DNA from: Candidatus Atribacteria bacterium
Lineage (GTDB): Bacteria > Atribacterota > Atribacteria > Atribacterales > JASGLU01
Length of the DNA stretch: 37,765 nt
Direction of reading: 5' to 3'
Assembly (NCBI GenBank): GCA_030156825.1
Contig: JASGLU010000012.1
Location: 1-37,765, forward strand
In this document: piece after piece, positions 8,791 through 17,385 of the stretch
Layout of the letters: each line of letters starts with the position of its first letter
How positions within the stretch are numbered: the stretch's first letter is position 1
The notes under the pieces: model-generated
What the model was told of the DNA's origin: nothing
The model's database searches: none
Seen by the model: only the letters and a program-made list of their open reading frames with translations
Made by a program: the position numbers and the translations under genes

Positions 8791-9889
8791 ATGTCGGTTG
8801 ATTTGGTCAAAGAAAAAATAGAGGAAAGCAAGTCCAAATTGGATGAGATCGGAGGCTATCTTTGACCAGGAAAATTTAGAGCAAGCGGTAAAAGACATGG
8901 AAATGTCCATGTCCAAAAATGGGTTTTGGGATAACCAATCGGGTCAAGACTCAGTTATTCAAAAGTATAAAAGATATAAGAACTTGCTGGATTCTTATCA
9001 AGACCTTAGAAAAAAGTGGGAAGAGATACGAGAGCTGGAGGAAATAATTTCTCCCAGAGACCCTGAGTTCGGTGAATTATCTCAAGAAATTGAGGCTTTG
9101 TATCGGGCAGTGGAGGAGTTAGATATTCAACTCTTGTTTCAGGGGGAAGACGACCCGAAAAGCGCTATTGTTACTATCCATTCGGGGGCAGGAGGTACCG
9201 AATCTCAGGACTGGGTACAGATGCTTGCTCGCCTATACACCCGTTTTTGTGAAAGGAAAGGCTTCAGCGTCCGGGTGACCGATACCTTAGAAGGGGAGGA
9301 AGTGGGGCTTAAGCATATTACTTTTATTGCTGAGGGAGAATACGCCTACGGTTACTTAAAGTCCGAGCGAGGAGTACATCGACTAATTAGGATTTCTCCG
9401 TTTGATTCTAACCGTCGTCGACATACCACTTTTGCTCTGGTAGAGGTAACTCCGGAATGGGAAGATGAAATAGAGGTTAACATTGCCCCGGAAGAATTGA
9501 AGATAGAAACTTTTCGAGCCAGCGGCCGGGGAGGGCAACATGTTAACGTAACCGACTCGGCGGTTAGGATAATTCACTTGCCGACCGGAATGGTAGTCCA
9601 ATGTCAAAATGAACGTTCTCAACACCAGAACAAAGCGCTTGCCCTCAGAGTTTTGAAAGCTCGGTTATATGAATATTATCGGGAAGAACAGAGCAAAAAA
9701 CTGATGGAATTGAAGGGAGAAGCCAAGGATATTGCCTGGGGGAGCCAAATTCGGACCTATGTTTTCCATCCCTATACTATGGTGAAAGACCACCGAACCG
9801 GCCATGAAACGGGAAATATTGGTCGGGTGATGGATGGAGAAATAGAAGATTTTATTGAAGCTTACTTAAGAAAGGAAAGAAACCTATGA
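8791..9889 (+). CDS. prfB: Peptide chain release factor 2, with programmed +1 frameshift
   Basis: RF2 releases completed proteins at UGA and UAA. The first 24 codons (8791-8862) end at an in-frame TGA at 8863-8865. The main frame resumes at 8864 after skipping one T, giving join(8791..8862,8864..9889) and 365 residues. The slippery CTT TGA C and the upstream SD-like GGAGG (8851-8855) match the classical autoregulatory frameshift site, where low RF2 allows the shift. The stop-recognition tripeptide SPF is at about 202-204 and the catalytic GGQ at 247-249, close to their E. coli positions. An apparent internal start at 8843 misses the N-terminus. The stop overlaps the next gene. Confidence 0.97.
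8851..8866 (+). promoter_or_regulatory. prfB programmed +1 frameshift signal
   Basis: GGAGG, a short spacer and CTTTGAC form the standard recoding site. The SD-like element pairs with 16S rRNA, the CUU-bound tRNA slips by +1, and UGA with a following C is a poor termination context. This couples RF2 level to its own synthesis. Confidence 0.93.
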
Positions 9890-10734
9890 AAATCTATGCT
9901 CTAATCGGTCCTACCGGAACCGGTAAGAGCTTTCGGGCTCCTCATATAGCGCAGGAGTTAGGAGTAGATTGCATAATCGACGATGGTCTTTTGATTTCCC
10001 AGGGGAGAATTATAGCTGGTCGCTCTGCTAAAGCCGAGGTGAGCAAGATTCGGGCGGCCAAAATAGCAATTTTTTATTTTTCTGATCACCGGGAAGAGCT
10101 AAAAAAAGCCCTACAAGAACTTAAACCTCAAAAGATTATGCTATTAGGGACTTCCTTTTCTATGGTGGAGCGAATATGTGAGCGGTTGGAGATTCCTTCT
10201 CCTTCTAAGGTGATCTATATTGAAGATATTGCTTCTGCAGATGAAATTTCTTTGGCCACCCAGGCGCGGATTAATGAGGGAAAACACACTATCCCGGTGC
10301 CTTTGGTAGAATTAAAAAGGAACCCCTGGAACACCATAGTTGATGCTATCCCGGTTATGATCTGGCGATGGTTTTATTCCCCTCCCGATAGAACAGTGGT
10401 TCGTCCTCCCTTCAGTTACTTGGGGAAGCTGGTTATCACCGAAGAGGCACTACGTTCCCTGGTGTGGATTATTCTCACCCGTTTACCCTTTATAGAGAAA
10501 GTGACAGAAATCAGTCTTGGTAAAACTGACAGTGGAGTTTGGATTCAGGTGGGATGTGTTTTTCGGTCTGACCGTCCCCTGACTCAGTTAGGTCAGATTA
10601 CCCGACGGGTTCTGTCAGAAAAGATAGAATATCTGGCGGGAGTCCAGTTGACGAAGCTGGATGTAGACATAGAAGGGCTGGTGGAGGAGAAAAGTTTACC
10701 TTTCTCCTCTGTCTCTTCTGATTTTGTTTCTTGA
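9886..10734 (+). CDS. P-loop ATPase domain fused to an Asp23-like domain
   Basis: This 282-residue protein begins with a clear P-loop, GPTGTGKS at residues 8-15. A Rossmann-like region with D-D-G near 32-34 and M-L-L-G-T-S follows. From about residue 165 the sequence changes to an Asp23/Gls24-like pattern: LGKLVITEEALRSLVW, then a strand IQVGCVFR, an amphipathic helix and a final strand LTKLDVDIEGL. It shares four bases with the prfB stop, so it is co-translated with RF2. I know of no assigned function for this architecture; the domain reading is by eye. Confidence 0.65.
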   Translation: MKIYALIGPTGTGKSFRAPHIAQELGVDCIIDDGLLISQGRIIAGRSAKAEVSKIRAAKIAIFYFSDHREELKKALQELKPQKIMLLGTSFSMVERICERLEIPSPSKVIYIEDIASADEISLATQARINEGKHTIPVPLVELKRNPWNTIVDAIPVMIWRWFYSPPDRTVVRPPFSYLGKLVITEEALRSLVWIILTRLPFIEKVTEISLGKTDSGVWIQVGCVFRSDRPLTQLGQITRRVLSEKIEYLAGVQLTKLDVDIEGLVEEKSLPFSSVSSDFVS

Positions 10735-10818
10735 CTTGGGAGAAAATTTTTGCTAAGTGATAGTTGAATTACTGACTGAGCGGTTGCTAAAATCTGGGAA
10801 ACAGTTAAGGAGAGCAAG

Positions 10819-12378
10819 ATGGCGGAAAAAACCTTAAAAGAATTGGTGGAAGAGTTAATTCAAAAAGAAGAAGCTCTTTTGGCTGGTGGTGGACCGAAGG
10901 CGATAGAAAAGCGACATAGACAAGGAAAGACGACTGCCCGGGAGCGAATTGATTTTCTTATGGATGAGGGGAGTTTTGAAGAAGTAGATTTGTTCGTAAA
11001 ACATCGTGCAAGCCGCTTTGGTCTGGCAGAAAAAAATTTGCCGGCTGATGGAGTGGTTACCGGTTTTGGAACCATTGATGGTCGGCTGGTTTTTATTTAT
11101 TCTCAGGATTTTACTGTTTTGGGCGGTTCTTTAGGAGAGATGCACGCCCAAAAAATATGTAAAATAATGGATATGGCGGCTAAAGTGGGTGCTCCGGTTT
11201 TGGGAATTAACGATTCGGGTGGAGCCCGAATTCAGGAAGGGATCGATTCCCTGTCTGGCTATGGAAAGATTTTTTGGCGGAATACGCTAAACTCAGGTGT
11301 CATCCCCCAAATAGCTATTATCGATGGTCCTTGTGCTGGTGGCGCAGTTTATTCTCCAGCGTTGATGGATTTTATCTTTATGATTGAAGGGGCAAGTAAG
11401 ATGTTTGTGACCGGTCCGCAAGTGGTAAAGGCAGCTACTGGAGAGGAAGTGAGCGCAGAGGAGTTGGGTGGAGCGCAAACTCATGCCCGCAGAAGCGGAG
11501 TAGCCCACTTTGTGGCTCCCGATGAAAAGGGATGTTTACTCCAGGTTAAGCGCTTGCTAAGCTATTTACCCTCCAACAATACAGAAGACCCTCCCTGGTT
11601 GGAGACTGATGACCCGTTGGATCGAGAAAATACCAGCTTCTACTCTATCATTTCCCCCCACCCCAACAAACCTTATGACGTGAAAAAGATTATTCAAGAA
11701 ATATTGGACCGGGAGAGTTTTTTGGAAGTACAGGAGCAGTTTGCCCGGAATGCAGTGGTGGGTTTTGGCCGGATTGGGGGACAGGTGGTAGGAATAGTAG
11801 CGAATCAACCTTATCACTTGGCTGGTTGTTTGGATATTGATGCGGCTGATAAAATAGCTCGATTTGTTCGGTTTTGTGATTGTTTCAATATTCCTCTGGT
11901 AACTTTGGTTGATGTTCCCGGATTTTTGCCGGGAACCAACCAAGAGTTTGGGGGTATTATTCGCCATGGAGCGAAAATGCTCTTTGCTTATTCGGAAGCA
12001 ACTGTTCCTAAAATTACTTTGATTTTGCGCAAAGCTTATGGTGGAGCTTATTTAGCGATGTGTAGTCGGGATCTGGGAGCGGACCTGGTTTTGGCCTGGC
12101 CTACGGCAGAAATTGCGGTCATGGGAGCAGAAGGAGCGGTGAACATAGTTTTTCGGAAAGAAATTGAAAACGCTATCGATCCGGTTAGTGAGCGGGAAAA
12201 AGTTCTGGGAGAATATCGACAGGAATTTTACAATCCTTACCAGGCTGCCCAGAGAGGGTTAGTTGACCAGGTGATTGACCCGAAAGTTAGTCGGTTGAAA
12301 ATTGCTCGGGCACTGGAGGTTTTCTGGTCTAAACGGGAGACGGGAAAGGGGAAAAAACATGGTAATTTCCCGGTTTGA
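10819..12378 (+). CDS. Acyl-CoA carboxyltransferase (mmdA/pccB type)
   Basis: The 519-residue protein is a crotonase-fold carboxyltransferase that moves CO2 between carboxybiotin and an acyl-CoA. It fits the alpha subunit of methylmalonyl-CoA decarboxylase or the beta subunit of propionyl-CoA carboxylase. Visible family features are RERIDFLMDEGSF, the N-domain oxyanion region GINDSGGARIQEG, the CAGGAVYSPA segment, and the C-domain LVDVPGFLPGT and AYGGAYLAM. An OadG-tail-like gene and a biotin carrier follow directly, but no membrane pump subunit or biotin carboxylase is in the window. The direction (CO2 fixation, transcarboxylation or decarboxylation) cannot be settled from the sequence. The start ATG follows AAGGAGA. 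Confidence 0.92.
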   Translation: MAEKTLKELVEELIQKEEALLAGGGPKAIEKRHRQGKTTARERIDFLMDEGSFEEVDLFVKHRASRFGLAEKNLPADGVVTGFGTIDGRLVFIYSQDFTVLGGSLGEMHAQKICKIMDMAAKVGAPVLGINDSGGARIQEGIDSLSGYGKIFWRNTLNSGVIPQIAIIDGPCAGGAVYSPALMDFIFMIEGASKMFVTGPQVVKAATGEEVSAEELGGAQTHARRSGVAHFVAPDEKGCLLQVKRLLSYLPSNNTEDPPWLETDDPLDRENTSFYSIISPHPNKPYDVKKIIQEILDRESFLEVQEQFARNAVVGFGRIGGQVVGIVANQPYHLAGCLDIDAADKIARFVRFCDCFNIPLVTLVDVPGFLPGTNQEFGGIIRHGAKMLFAYSEATVPKITLILRKAYGGAYLAMCSRDLGADLVLAWPTAEIAVMGAEGAVNIVFRKEIENAIDPVSEREKVLGEYRQEFYNPYQAAQRGLVDQVIDPKVSRLKIARALEVFWSKRETGKGKKHGNFPV

Positions 12379-12550
12379 AGTGGCCGAAACTAAATTGGAC
12401 CCTAAGAAAGTAGCAGCTATTGTGGCAGCGGTGAACTGTTGTTTAGAAAAAGAAAGTTTGCGTAGGGAGCCTTATATAAAAAAGAGGAATCGGGCCTGGA
12501 AAAACCTGGCTTTACAAGAGAAAAATCTGAATTTCTTTCTGGGGAGGTAA
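12359..12550 (+). CDS. Small OadG-tail-like protein of the carboxyltransferase operon
   Basis: This 63-residue product starts at ATG 12359, inside the last codons of the carboxyltransferase gene, after AAAGGGG. The segment KKVAAIVAAVNCCLEKES followed by a basic stretch, a W and a final GR resembles the cytoplasmic tail of OadG/MmdD-type gamma or delta subunits. Those subunits bridge the transferase to a membrane pump. The N-terminal transmembrane helix of true OadG is absent, so it could assemble the transferase with the carrier in a soluble complex. The assignment is by resemblance and position only. Confidence 0.55.
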   Translation: MVISRFEVAETKLDPKKVAAIVAAVNCCLEKESLRREPYIKKRNRAWKNLALQEKNLNFFLGR

Positions 12551-12553
12551 AAT

Positions 12554-12922
12554 TTGGTGCGGAAGTTTAAGGTTCGAGTAGATGGAGAAGAATACCAGGT
12601 AGAAGTGAGTGAAATCACTGAACCCGCCGGGAGCGGTTATCGGGTGGAACGGATTGAATCTGCAGTTAGTCAGCCGGCAAAACCGTCTCCCCTGCAGGTA
12701 ACCACTACTGTTCGTTCACCCATGCCCGGCAGGGTGCTGGCGGTGAATGTCAAACAAGGAGACCAGGTAACAGCTGGCCAGGTGGTGGTTATCTTGGAAG
12801 CGATGAAAATGGAGAATGAAATTACGGTTGAAGGGGGAGGAGTGGTGACTCAAGTTTACGTGGAAGAAAATGATACAGTAGATAACGGTGATCCCCTGCT
12901 GGAAATAGAAGAGGTTCGATAA
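12554..12922 (+). CDS. Biotin carboxyl carrier protein
   Basis: The biotinyl carrier for the neighbouring carboxyltransferase has 122 residues. It has an N-terminal beta segment (KFKVRVDGEEYQVEV), a Pro/Ala/Ser/Thr linker at about residues 38-52, and a C-terminal biotinyl domain with SPMPGRV and the biotinylation motif EAMKMEN, where K85 is the modified lysine. The start is TTG 12554, or GTG 12557, both behind GGGGAGG. The organisation matches carriers of methylmalonyl-CoA, glutaconyl-CoA and oxaloacetate decarboxylases, and the subunit composition of this operon leaves the substrate open. Confidence 0.93.
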   Translation: MVRKFKVRVDGEEYQVEVSEITEPAGSGYRVERIESAVSQPAKPSPLQVTTTVRSPMPGRVLAVNVKQGDQVTAGQVVVILEAMKMENEITVEGGGVVTQVYVEENDTVDNGDPLLEIEEVR

Positions 12923-12928
12923 TCTATC

Positions 12929-14776
12929 GTGGAGCGACGATGGCTAATTTTACTGATTAGTGTAGTGATTATTGGTCTGGTTTCTTTCCCGGTTTTGGTA
13001 GAGAGGGTTAATCGGGAAGCAAGCCAAACCGTAATTCAACCGGTGGTAGATTTGCAGGACCTAACCCGAATAGGAAAAAGTGAGAATTTACCTCTCTCTT
13101 CGCTCCTTTCTCAACTTTTACAGTTGAGGTATTCCACTTTAGGGGTGAACGAACCTGTTTTAAAGGAACTGATAGATGAAGGTCTGGTAATTCCCACCGT
13201 TGGTCCTTCTCCCGACTTTAAATATTATCAAGTAGGAAGCCAGAGTTTACTTGAGCAGTTGGAACAACACTTTTCTCTTTTGGGGAAAACGGTAACTCAA
13301 GCCGGAGCAGGGGTTTTGGGGGTTAACCTTTCTCCTGGAGAAGAAGAGAGGATTGGGACCGGTTGGAACCGGGAATGGCTGGACTGGTTGCAAAGCCAGG
13401 GGTTTGAGCTTTACCTTCGTCCTCGGAATTGGCGGGGTATGCCTCCCTCGGTTTTGGCTGATTATTGGGAAGAAGTTGGGTCTTTACAGGGGGTAAAGGG
13501 CCTGATTTTCGCTGGGGAAGAAATTTTGGGTTATGGGAATTCCCGCTCAATTGAGTGGTTAGCTTCTTTTCTGGAAGAAGAGAACCTGGTGTGGGGATAT
13601 GTAGAGTTTATCGGGCAAAAAGGGGAAGTCCATTTGGCCACCTTGGCTCCTCAACATACCCTGCGAGTTCATAGCATTCCTCCAGAGGAGTTAAAAAATT
13701 ATTCTCCTCAAAGAGCGAGCGAGCGGTTTATGCGAGCGGCTAAAGAACGATCGGTTAGAGTGCTTTATGTCCGATTGTTCACCGAACCGGGATTTTCTAA
13801 TTGGGATAGGAATCTAAACTATCTTTCTTTTTTATCTGACCAACTTGTTCAAGGTGGTTTTTCTTTGGGTTCGGCCTCGCCGATGTTACCTTTTTCGGTG
13901 GGTAAAATTACACTTTTCGTTTTAGCCTTTTCCCTGTCGCTGGCTCTGTTTGTTTTAGGTAATTCCTATTTTTCCTGGAAATGGTGGACGATTCCCGTCT
14001 TTTTCCTGGGTTTTGCTTTAGTTTTAATTTTGAATCAAATAGCGGGGATGAAAATCATGGGGCTGACCGCTGGTTTAACTTACCCCACTTTAGCGGTGAT
14101 TATCTTAATTGATGCTTGGCGAAAAAATCAATCTTTAGTTTGGTCGGTAATTTTTGCCTTTGCGGTTACCTTAGCGGGCGGAATCCTGGTTTCGGTCGCT
14201 CTTTACCACTGGTTGTTTGTCCTCCGCTTACATCAGTTTTGGGGGGTAAAAGTATCTTTAGTTGTTCCCTTGCTTTTGATAATTCTCTATCTCTTTAAAT
14301 CTGGTGGATTAAACCATCAACTGGAGCAGGTGGCGCTGGGGCGCATGCGGCGGTTTGAGTTAGTGGTATTGTTGGTTATGGGGGTAGCGGCGGTGATTTA
14401 TCTCACCCGCTCGGGTAATTTCCCTATTTTACCGGCAAGCGGGTTAGAGCTGCGGATGCGGTCCTTTTTAGAAAACTTACTTTTTATCAGGCCTCGGACT
14501 AAAGAGTTTTTGATAGGTTATCCTGCTCTCTGGCTACTTTTAGCTTATCGTAAAGAACAGTGGTATCCTATATATCATTTTGTTTTATGGGTAGCAGTGG
14601 GTATTGGCTTTACCACTATGTTTAATTCTTTTTGTCATCTCCATACTCCCTGGAGTTATATCCTACTTCGTTTTGGGCATGCCCTCTGGCTTAGTTTGCC
14701 GGTATTTTTAGTATATTTCTTGCTGGTTAAGATTTGTTTGTTTGTCTGGCGATCGATTAAGGAATGGGGGATATAG
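12929..14776 (+). CDS. DUF5693 family integral membrane protein
   Basis: This 615-residue membrane protein starts with an N-terminal hydrophobic anchor (about residues 5-24). An extracytoplasmic domain of about 300 residues follows, then a C-terminal half with multiple hydrophobic segments (roughly 8-9 helices from residue 325 onward). This layout, and its position directly before csaB, match DUF5693 proteins, which accompany CsaB in bacteria that pyruvylate wall polysaccharides. The function is not established; a role in cell-wall polymer assembly or export is inferred from context. The GTG start has only a distant GAGG upstream. Confidence 0.7.
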   Translation: MERRWLILLISVVIIGLVSFPVLVERVNREASQTVIQPVVDLQDLTRIGKSENLPLSSLLSQLLQLRYSTLGVNEPVLKELIDEGLVIPTVGPSPDFKYYQVGSQSLLEQLEQHFSLLGKTVTQAGAGVLGVNLSPGEEERIGTGWNREWLDWLQSQGFELYLRPRNWRGMPPSVLADYWEEVGSLQGVKGLIFAGEEILGYGNSRSIEWLASFLEEENLVWGYVEFIGQKGEVHLATLAPQHTLRVHSIPPEELKNYSPQRASERFMRAAKERSVRVLYVRLFTEPGFSNWDRNLNYLSFLSDQLVQGGFSLGSASPMLPFSVGKITLFVLAFSLSLALFVLGNSYFSWKWWTIPVFFLGFALVLILNQIAGMKIMGLTAGLTYPTLAVIILIDAWRKNQSLVWSVIFAFAVTLAGGILVSVALYHWLFVLRLHQFWGVKVSLVVPLLLIILYLFKSGGLNHQLEQVALGRMRRFELVVLLVMGVAAVIYLTRSGNFPILPASGLELRMRSFLENLLFIRPRTKEFLIGYPALWLLLAYRKEQWYPIYHFVLWVAVGIGFTTMFNSFCHLHTPWSYILLRFGHALWLSLPVFLVYFLLVKICLFVWRSIKEWGI

Positions 14777-14788
14777 CGAATTTCGGCT

Positions 14789-15862
14789 TTGAAAGAAGTT
14801 TCTGTTTTTATTCTGGGATACTATGGTTTTGGTAACTGGGGGGATGAACTTAGTCTACAGTCGATAGTAGAGGAATTTTCTTCCTTGGAGCAAAAAATGG
14901 GGATTTCTTTTGAACTGTTGGTCCTCAGCCGGGATGATAGTCTTCCTTTTTTAGCTTCGGGTTTGGTAAAACCGGTGTTGAGGAGAAATTTCGCTCAGCT
15001 CAGGGAGGCCATTGGCCGATGTCAAGTGCTTTTGCTGGGAGGGGGGAGTTTACTGCAAGATGCCACCAGTTTTAGATCGCTTCTTTATTATGGTTTTATT
15101 ATTTTTTGGGCCCTTGCCCGGGGGAAAGCGGTTATTTTTTATCGATGTGGATTAGGTCCTTTCCACCGAAGAATAAGCCGACAGTTGGTTTCTTACCTTT
15201 TGCGAAGAAGTGCTCTTTTTATAGCTCGGGACCCGGAAACTCAGTCGGCTGCTATTGAATTAGGTATGGAGCGGGAAAAAGTTTTTTTAGGTTCTGACCC
15301 GGTTTTTTCCTTCCCCCAACGTCACTTCTCACTTCAAGACAGGCGGGAAAAGATTGCCCTTTTTCTTCGCCCTTTCAATCGAGAAAAAAGTGAGAAGTGG
15401 AAAACGGTGATTAAGGAGTTGGCTTCTTTTTCCGGAAAAAAAATCGAATTGGTAGCTTTTCACCAAGATAAAGACCAGGATTGGGTGAGGGAGTTAGGAA
15501 GGCTCACCGGTTGCTCCTGGGTTAGTTTTTCCTCCTGGTCGGAGATAGGTGACTATTTTCAAGAGCTCGATTGCCTTTTTACCATGCGTCTTCATCCGGC
15601 TATTTTGGCCACTTTGTTCCAGATACCCTGGTTTGGCTTTGATTTTGATCCTAAAATTGTTTCTTTTTGCCGGTTCTGGGGAGGGGAAAATTTAATTCCT
15701 CTGGCCGAGCTCTCACCTCGGGTTTTGCTGGATTTTTATAGAAAAAAAGAGAAAATAGTTATCCGAAGCCCGCAGATTAGGCAAACTTTGGTTGAGCGGG
15801 GACAGCAAAGCCACGAAATTTTAGAAGAATTTTGGCAAGAGAAACTGAAAGATATAGGGTGA
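14789..15862 (+). CDS. csaB: Polysaccharide pyruvyl transferase CsaB
   Basis: CsaB adds pyruvate ketals to secondary cell-wall polysaccharides, the ligand for S-layer-homology (SLH) domains. The 357-residue protein shows the N-terminal GYYGFGNWGDE and GGGSLLQD segments, then FYRCGLGPF, IARDPETQ and a late FTMRLHPAILA, all characteristic of the family. No signal peptide is seen, as expected for a cytoplasmic enzyme. With DUF5693 upstream and a TagA/WecG transferase downstream, it points to a pyruvylated surface polymer that could anchor SLH proteins. The TTG start has a weak ribosome binding site. Confidence 0.88.
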   Translation: MKEVSVFILGYYGFGNWGDELSLQSIVEEFSSLEQKMGISFELLVLSRDDSLPFLASGLVKPVLRRNFAQLREAIGRCQVLLLGGGSLLQDATSFRSLLYYGFIIFWALARGKAVIFYRCGLGPFHRRISRQLVSYLLRRSALFIARDPETQSAAIELGMEREKVFLGSDPVFSFPQRHFSLQDRREKIALFLRPFNREKSEKWKTVIKELASFSGKKIELVAFHQDKDQDWVRELGRLTGCSWVSFSSWSEIGDYFQELDCLFTMRLHPAILATLFQIPWFGFDFDPKIVSFCRFWGGENLIPLAELSPRVLLDFYRKKEKIVIRSPQIRQTLVERGQQSHEILEEFWQEKLKDIG

Positions 15863-15869
15863 GCAAAAA

Positions 15870-16619
15870 TTGGTTCTGCAGGTAACCGAAGTTGAGCTTT
15901 TTGGATACCGGATCGTTTGTTCCCCTTCTCAGGTGCTGAACCGGGTGGAAGAAGCCATTAGGTTCAAACGACAACTGCACCTGGTCACTTTGAATCCAGA
16001 GATGGTGGCTCGGCAGAGCTGGGATCAGCAATTCAGGGAGGTTTTGCAAGGGGCCGAGCTTTTAGTTCCTGATGGAGTTGGTGTTGTTTGGGCAGCTCGT
16101 CTTTTGGGGAAAAGAATTCCTGCTCGCATCTCAGGAGTTGACTTGGCAGAAGCCTTGTTTTCTGAAGGATCCAGACAGGGCTGGAGAGTTTTTCTTTTGG
16201 GGGGGAGCGAATTGGTGGTAGAGAGAGCTTATCAGGAAATCAAAAAACGATTTCCCCTTCTTTCTATAGTTGGTTTTCATCACGGGTATTTTAGCGAAGA
16301 GAAAACGGTGGTGGAGGTAATAAATTCTCAAAAGCCTGATATAGTATTAGTGGGAATGGGATGCCCCCGGCAGGAATTTTGGATTGCTCGTTTTCGAGAG
16401 CAATTTGCTGCTTCGGTGTTTGTCGGAGTAGGGGGAAGTTTTGATGTTTGGAGCGGATTAAAACCCCGGGCTCCTCGGTTGATACAAAAAATGGGTTTGG
16501 AGTGGTTATATCGGGTAGCAAGAGAACCCAGCCGCCTGCGGCGGATTATTCCTTCTTTCGGGCGTTTTGGCTGGATAGTAGCCCGGGAGTGGTGGGAAGA
16601 AAAGTTTGGTAAGAAATGA
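15870..16619 (+). CDS. WecG/TagA/CpsF family glycosyltransferase
   Basis: This 249-residue GT26-type glycosyltransferase typically transfers a hexosamine (for example ManNAc or ManNAcA) onto an undecaprenyl-linked sugar in wall or surface polysaccharide synthesis. Family features are TLNPEMV, VPDGVGVVWAARLLG, GVDLAEAL, FLLGG, and the C-terminal VLVGMGCPRQEFW followed by GVGGSFDVWSG. The TTG start is preceded by a GGGTGAGC stretch. Its position next to csaB suggests it builds the polymer that CsaB pyruvylates. Donor and acceptor cannot be told from the sequence. Confidence 0.9.
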   Translation: MVLQVTEVELFGYRIVCSPSQVLNRVEEAIRFKRQLHLVTLNPEMVARQSWDQQFREVLQGAELLVPDGVGVVWAARLLGKRIPARISGVDLAEALFSEGSRQGWRVFLLGGSELVVERAYQEIKKRFPLLSIVGFHHGYFSEEKTVVEVINSQKPDIVLVGMGCPRQEFWIARFREQFAASVFVGVGGSFDVWSGLKPRAPRLIQKMGLEWLYRVAREPSRLRRIIPSFGRFGWIVAREWWEEKFGKK

Positions 16620-16624
16620 TTGGG

Positions 16625-16630
16625 TATAAT
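16625..16630 (+). promoter_or_regulatory. Possible -10 element upstream of ftsE
   Basis: A perfect TATAAT lies 42 bp before the ftsE start, with no good -35 at 16-18 bp. It could give local expression of the ftsEX-envC group within the larger cluster. Confidence 0.3.
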
Positions 16631-16671
16631 AAAATTAGATAAAGTAGAAAGTCAAGTTGAGGAAATTAACC

Positions 16672-17385
16672 ATGGCTTTTTTGGAATTTGAACACGTATA
16701 TAAAGTTTATTCATCGGGGATAAAAGCTTTAGTGGATGTTCATTTTGGAGTAGACAGGGGAGAGTTTGTTTTTTTAGTTGGTCCAACTGGTGCCGGGAAA
16801 ACCACTTTGCTTAAATTAATTAACCGGGAGGAGGTGCCCACTTCGGGAAATGTATGGTTGGAGAAATGTCGGGTAAACCGATTAAACCATTCCCAGGTTC
16901 CCTATTTGCGGCGTAACATAGGGATGATTTTTCAGGATTTGCGTTTGCTCCCCTATCGGAGTGTTTTTGAAAATCTGACCTTTCCGCTTGCTACCTTAGG
17001 AGTGGGCAAAAAAGCCAAGTACCAGTTAGCCAGGGAGATGCTTAACTTTTTGGGATTAGAAGAAAAGGCAGACAACCCAGTAGAATGGCTTTCTGGTGGG
17101 GAAAAGCAGAAGCTGAGTATTGGTCGAGCTTTAATCCATCGCCCTAAGTTGGTTTTAGCTGATGAACCTACTGGTCATTTGGATGGTTATTCGGCAGAAG
17201 CGGTGATAGAAGTGCTTTACCGTCTCAGTCGAGAAGAGGGAACTACCGTGTTGGTAACTACTCACGATTGGCATTTGATAGAGTGCTTTCCAGCCCGGGT
17301 GATTGCTTTGGAAGAAGGGAAAGTGGTTCGATCTTTTCCGGCCGAATTTTTTGAAGGTAAAAGTGAATTGAGGGACCAGTTGTGA
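16672..17385 (+). CDS. ftsE: Cell division ABC ATPase FtsE
   Basis: FtsE is the cytoplasmic ATPase of the FtsEX complex, which controls septal murein hydrolysis. The 237-residue protein has Walker A GPTGAGKT (37-44), a Q-loop (FQDLRLL), the signature LSGGEKQ (140-146), Walker B LVLADE (160-165) and the H-loop TTHD. I start it at ATG 16672, because TTGAGGA at 16657-16663 is a well-placed ribosome binding site; the in-frame TTG at 16657 is part of that site. Its stop overlaps ftsX (GTGA). Confidence 0.95.
   Translation: MAFLEFEHVYKVYSSGIKALVDVHFGVDRGEFVFLVGPTGAGKTTLLKLINREEVPTSGNVWLEKCRVNRLNHSQVPYLRRNIGMIFQDLRLLPYRSVFENLTFPLATLGVGKKAKYQLAREMLNFLGLEEKADNPVEWLSGGEKQKLSIGRALIHRPKLVLADEPTGHLDGYSAEAVIEVLYRLSREEGTTVLVTTHDWHLIECFPARVIALEEGKVVRSFPAEFFEGKSELRDQL

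Noticed and set aside
10731-10764. A promoter before the carboxyltransferase gene (TTGACT with GATAGT)
   Set aside because: The spacing of 22 bp is outside the usual range and no better -10 is present.
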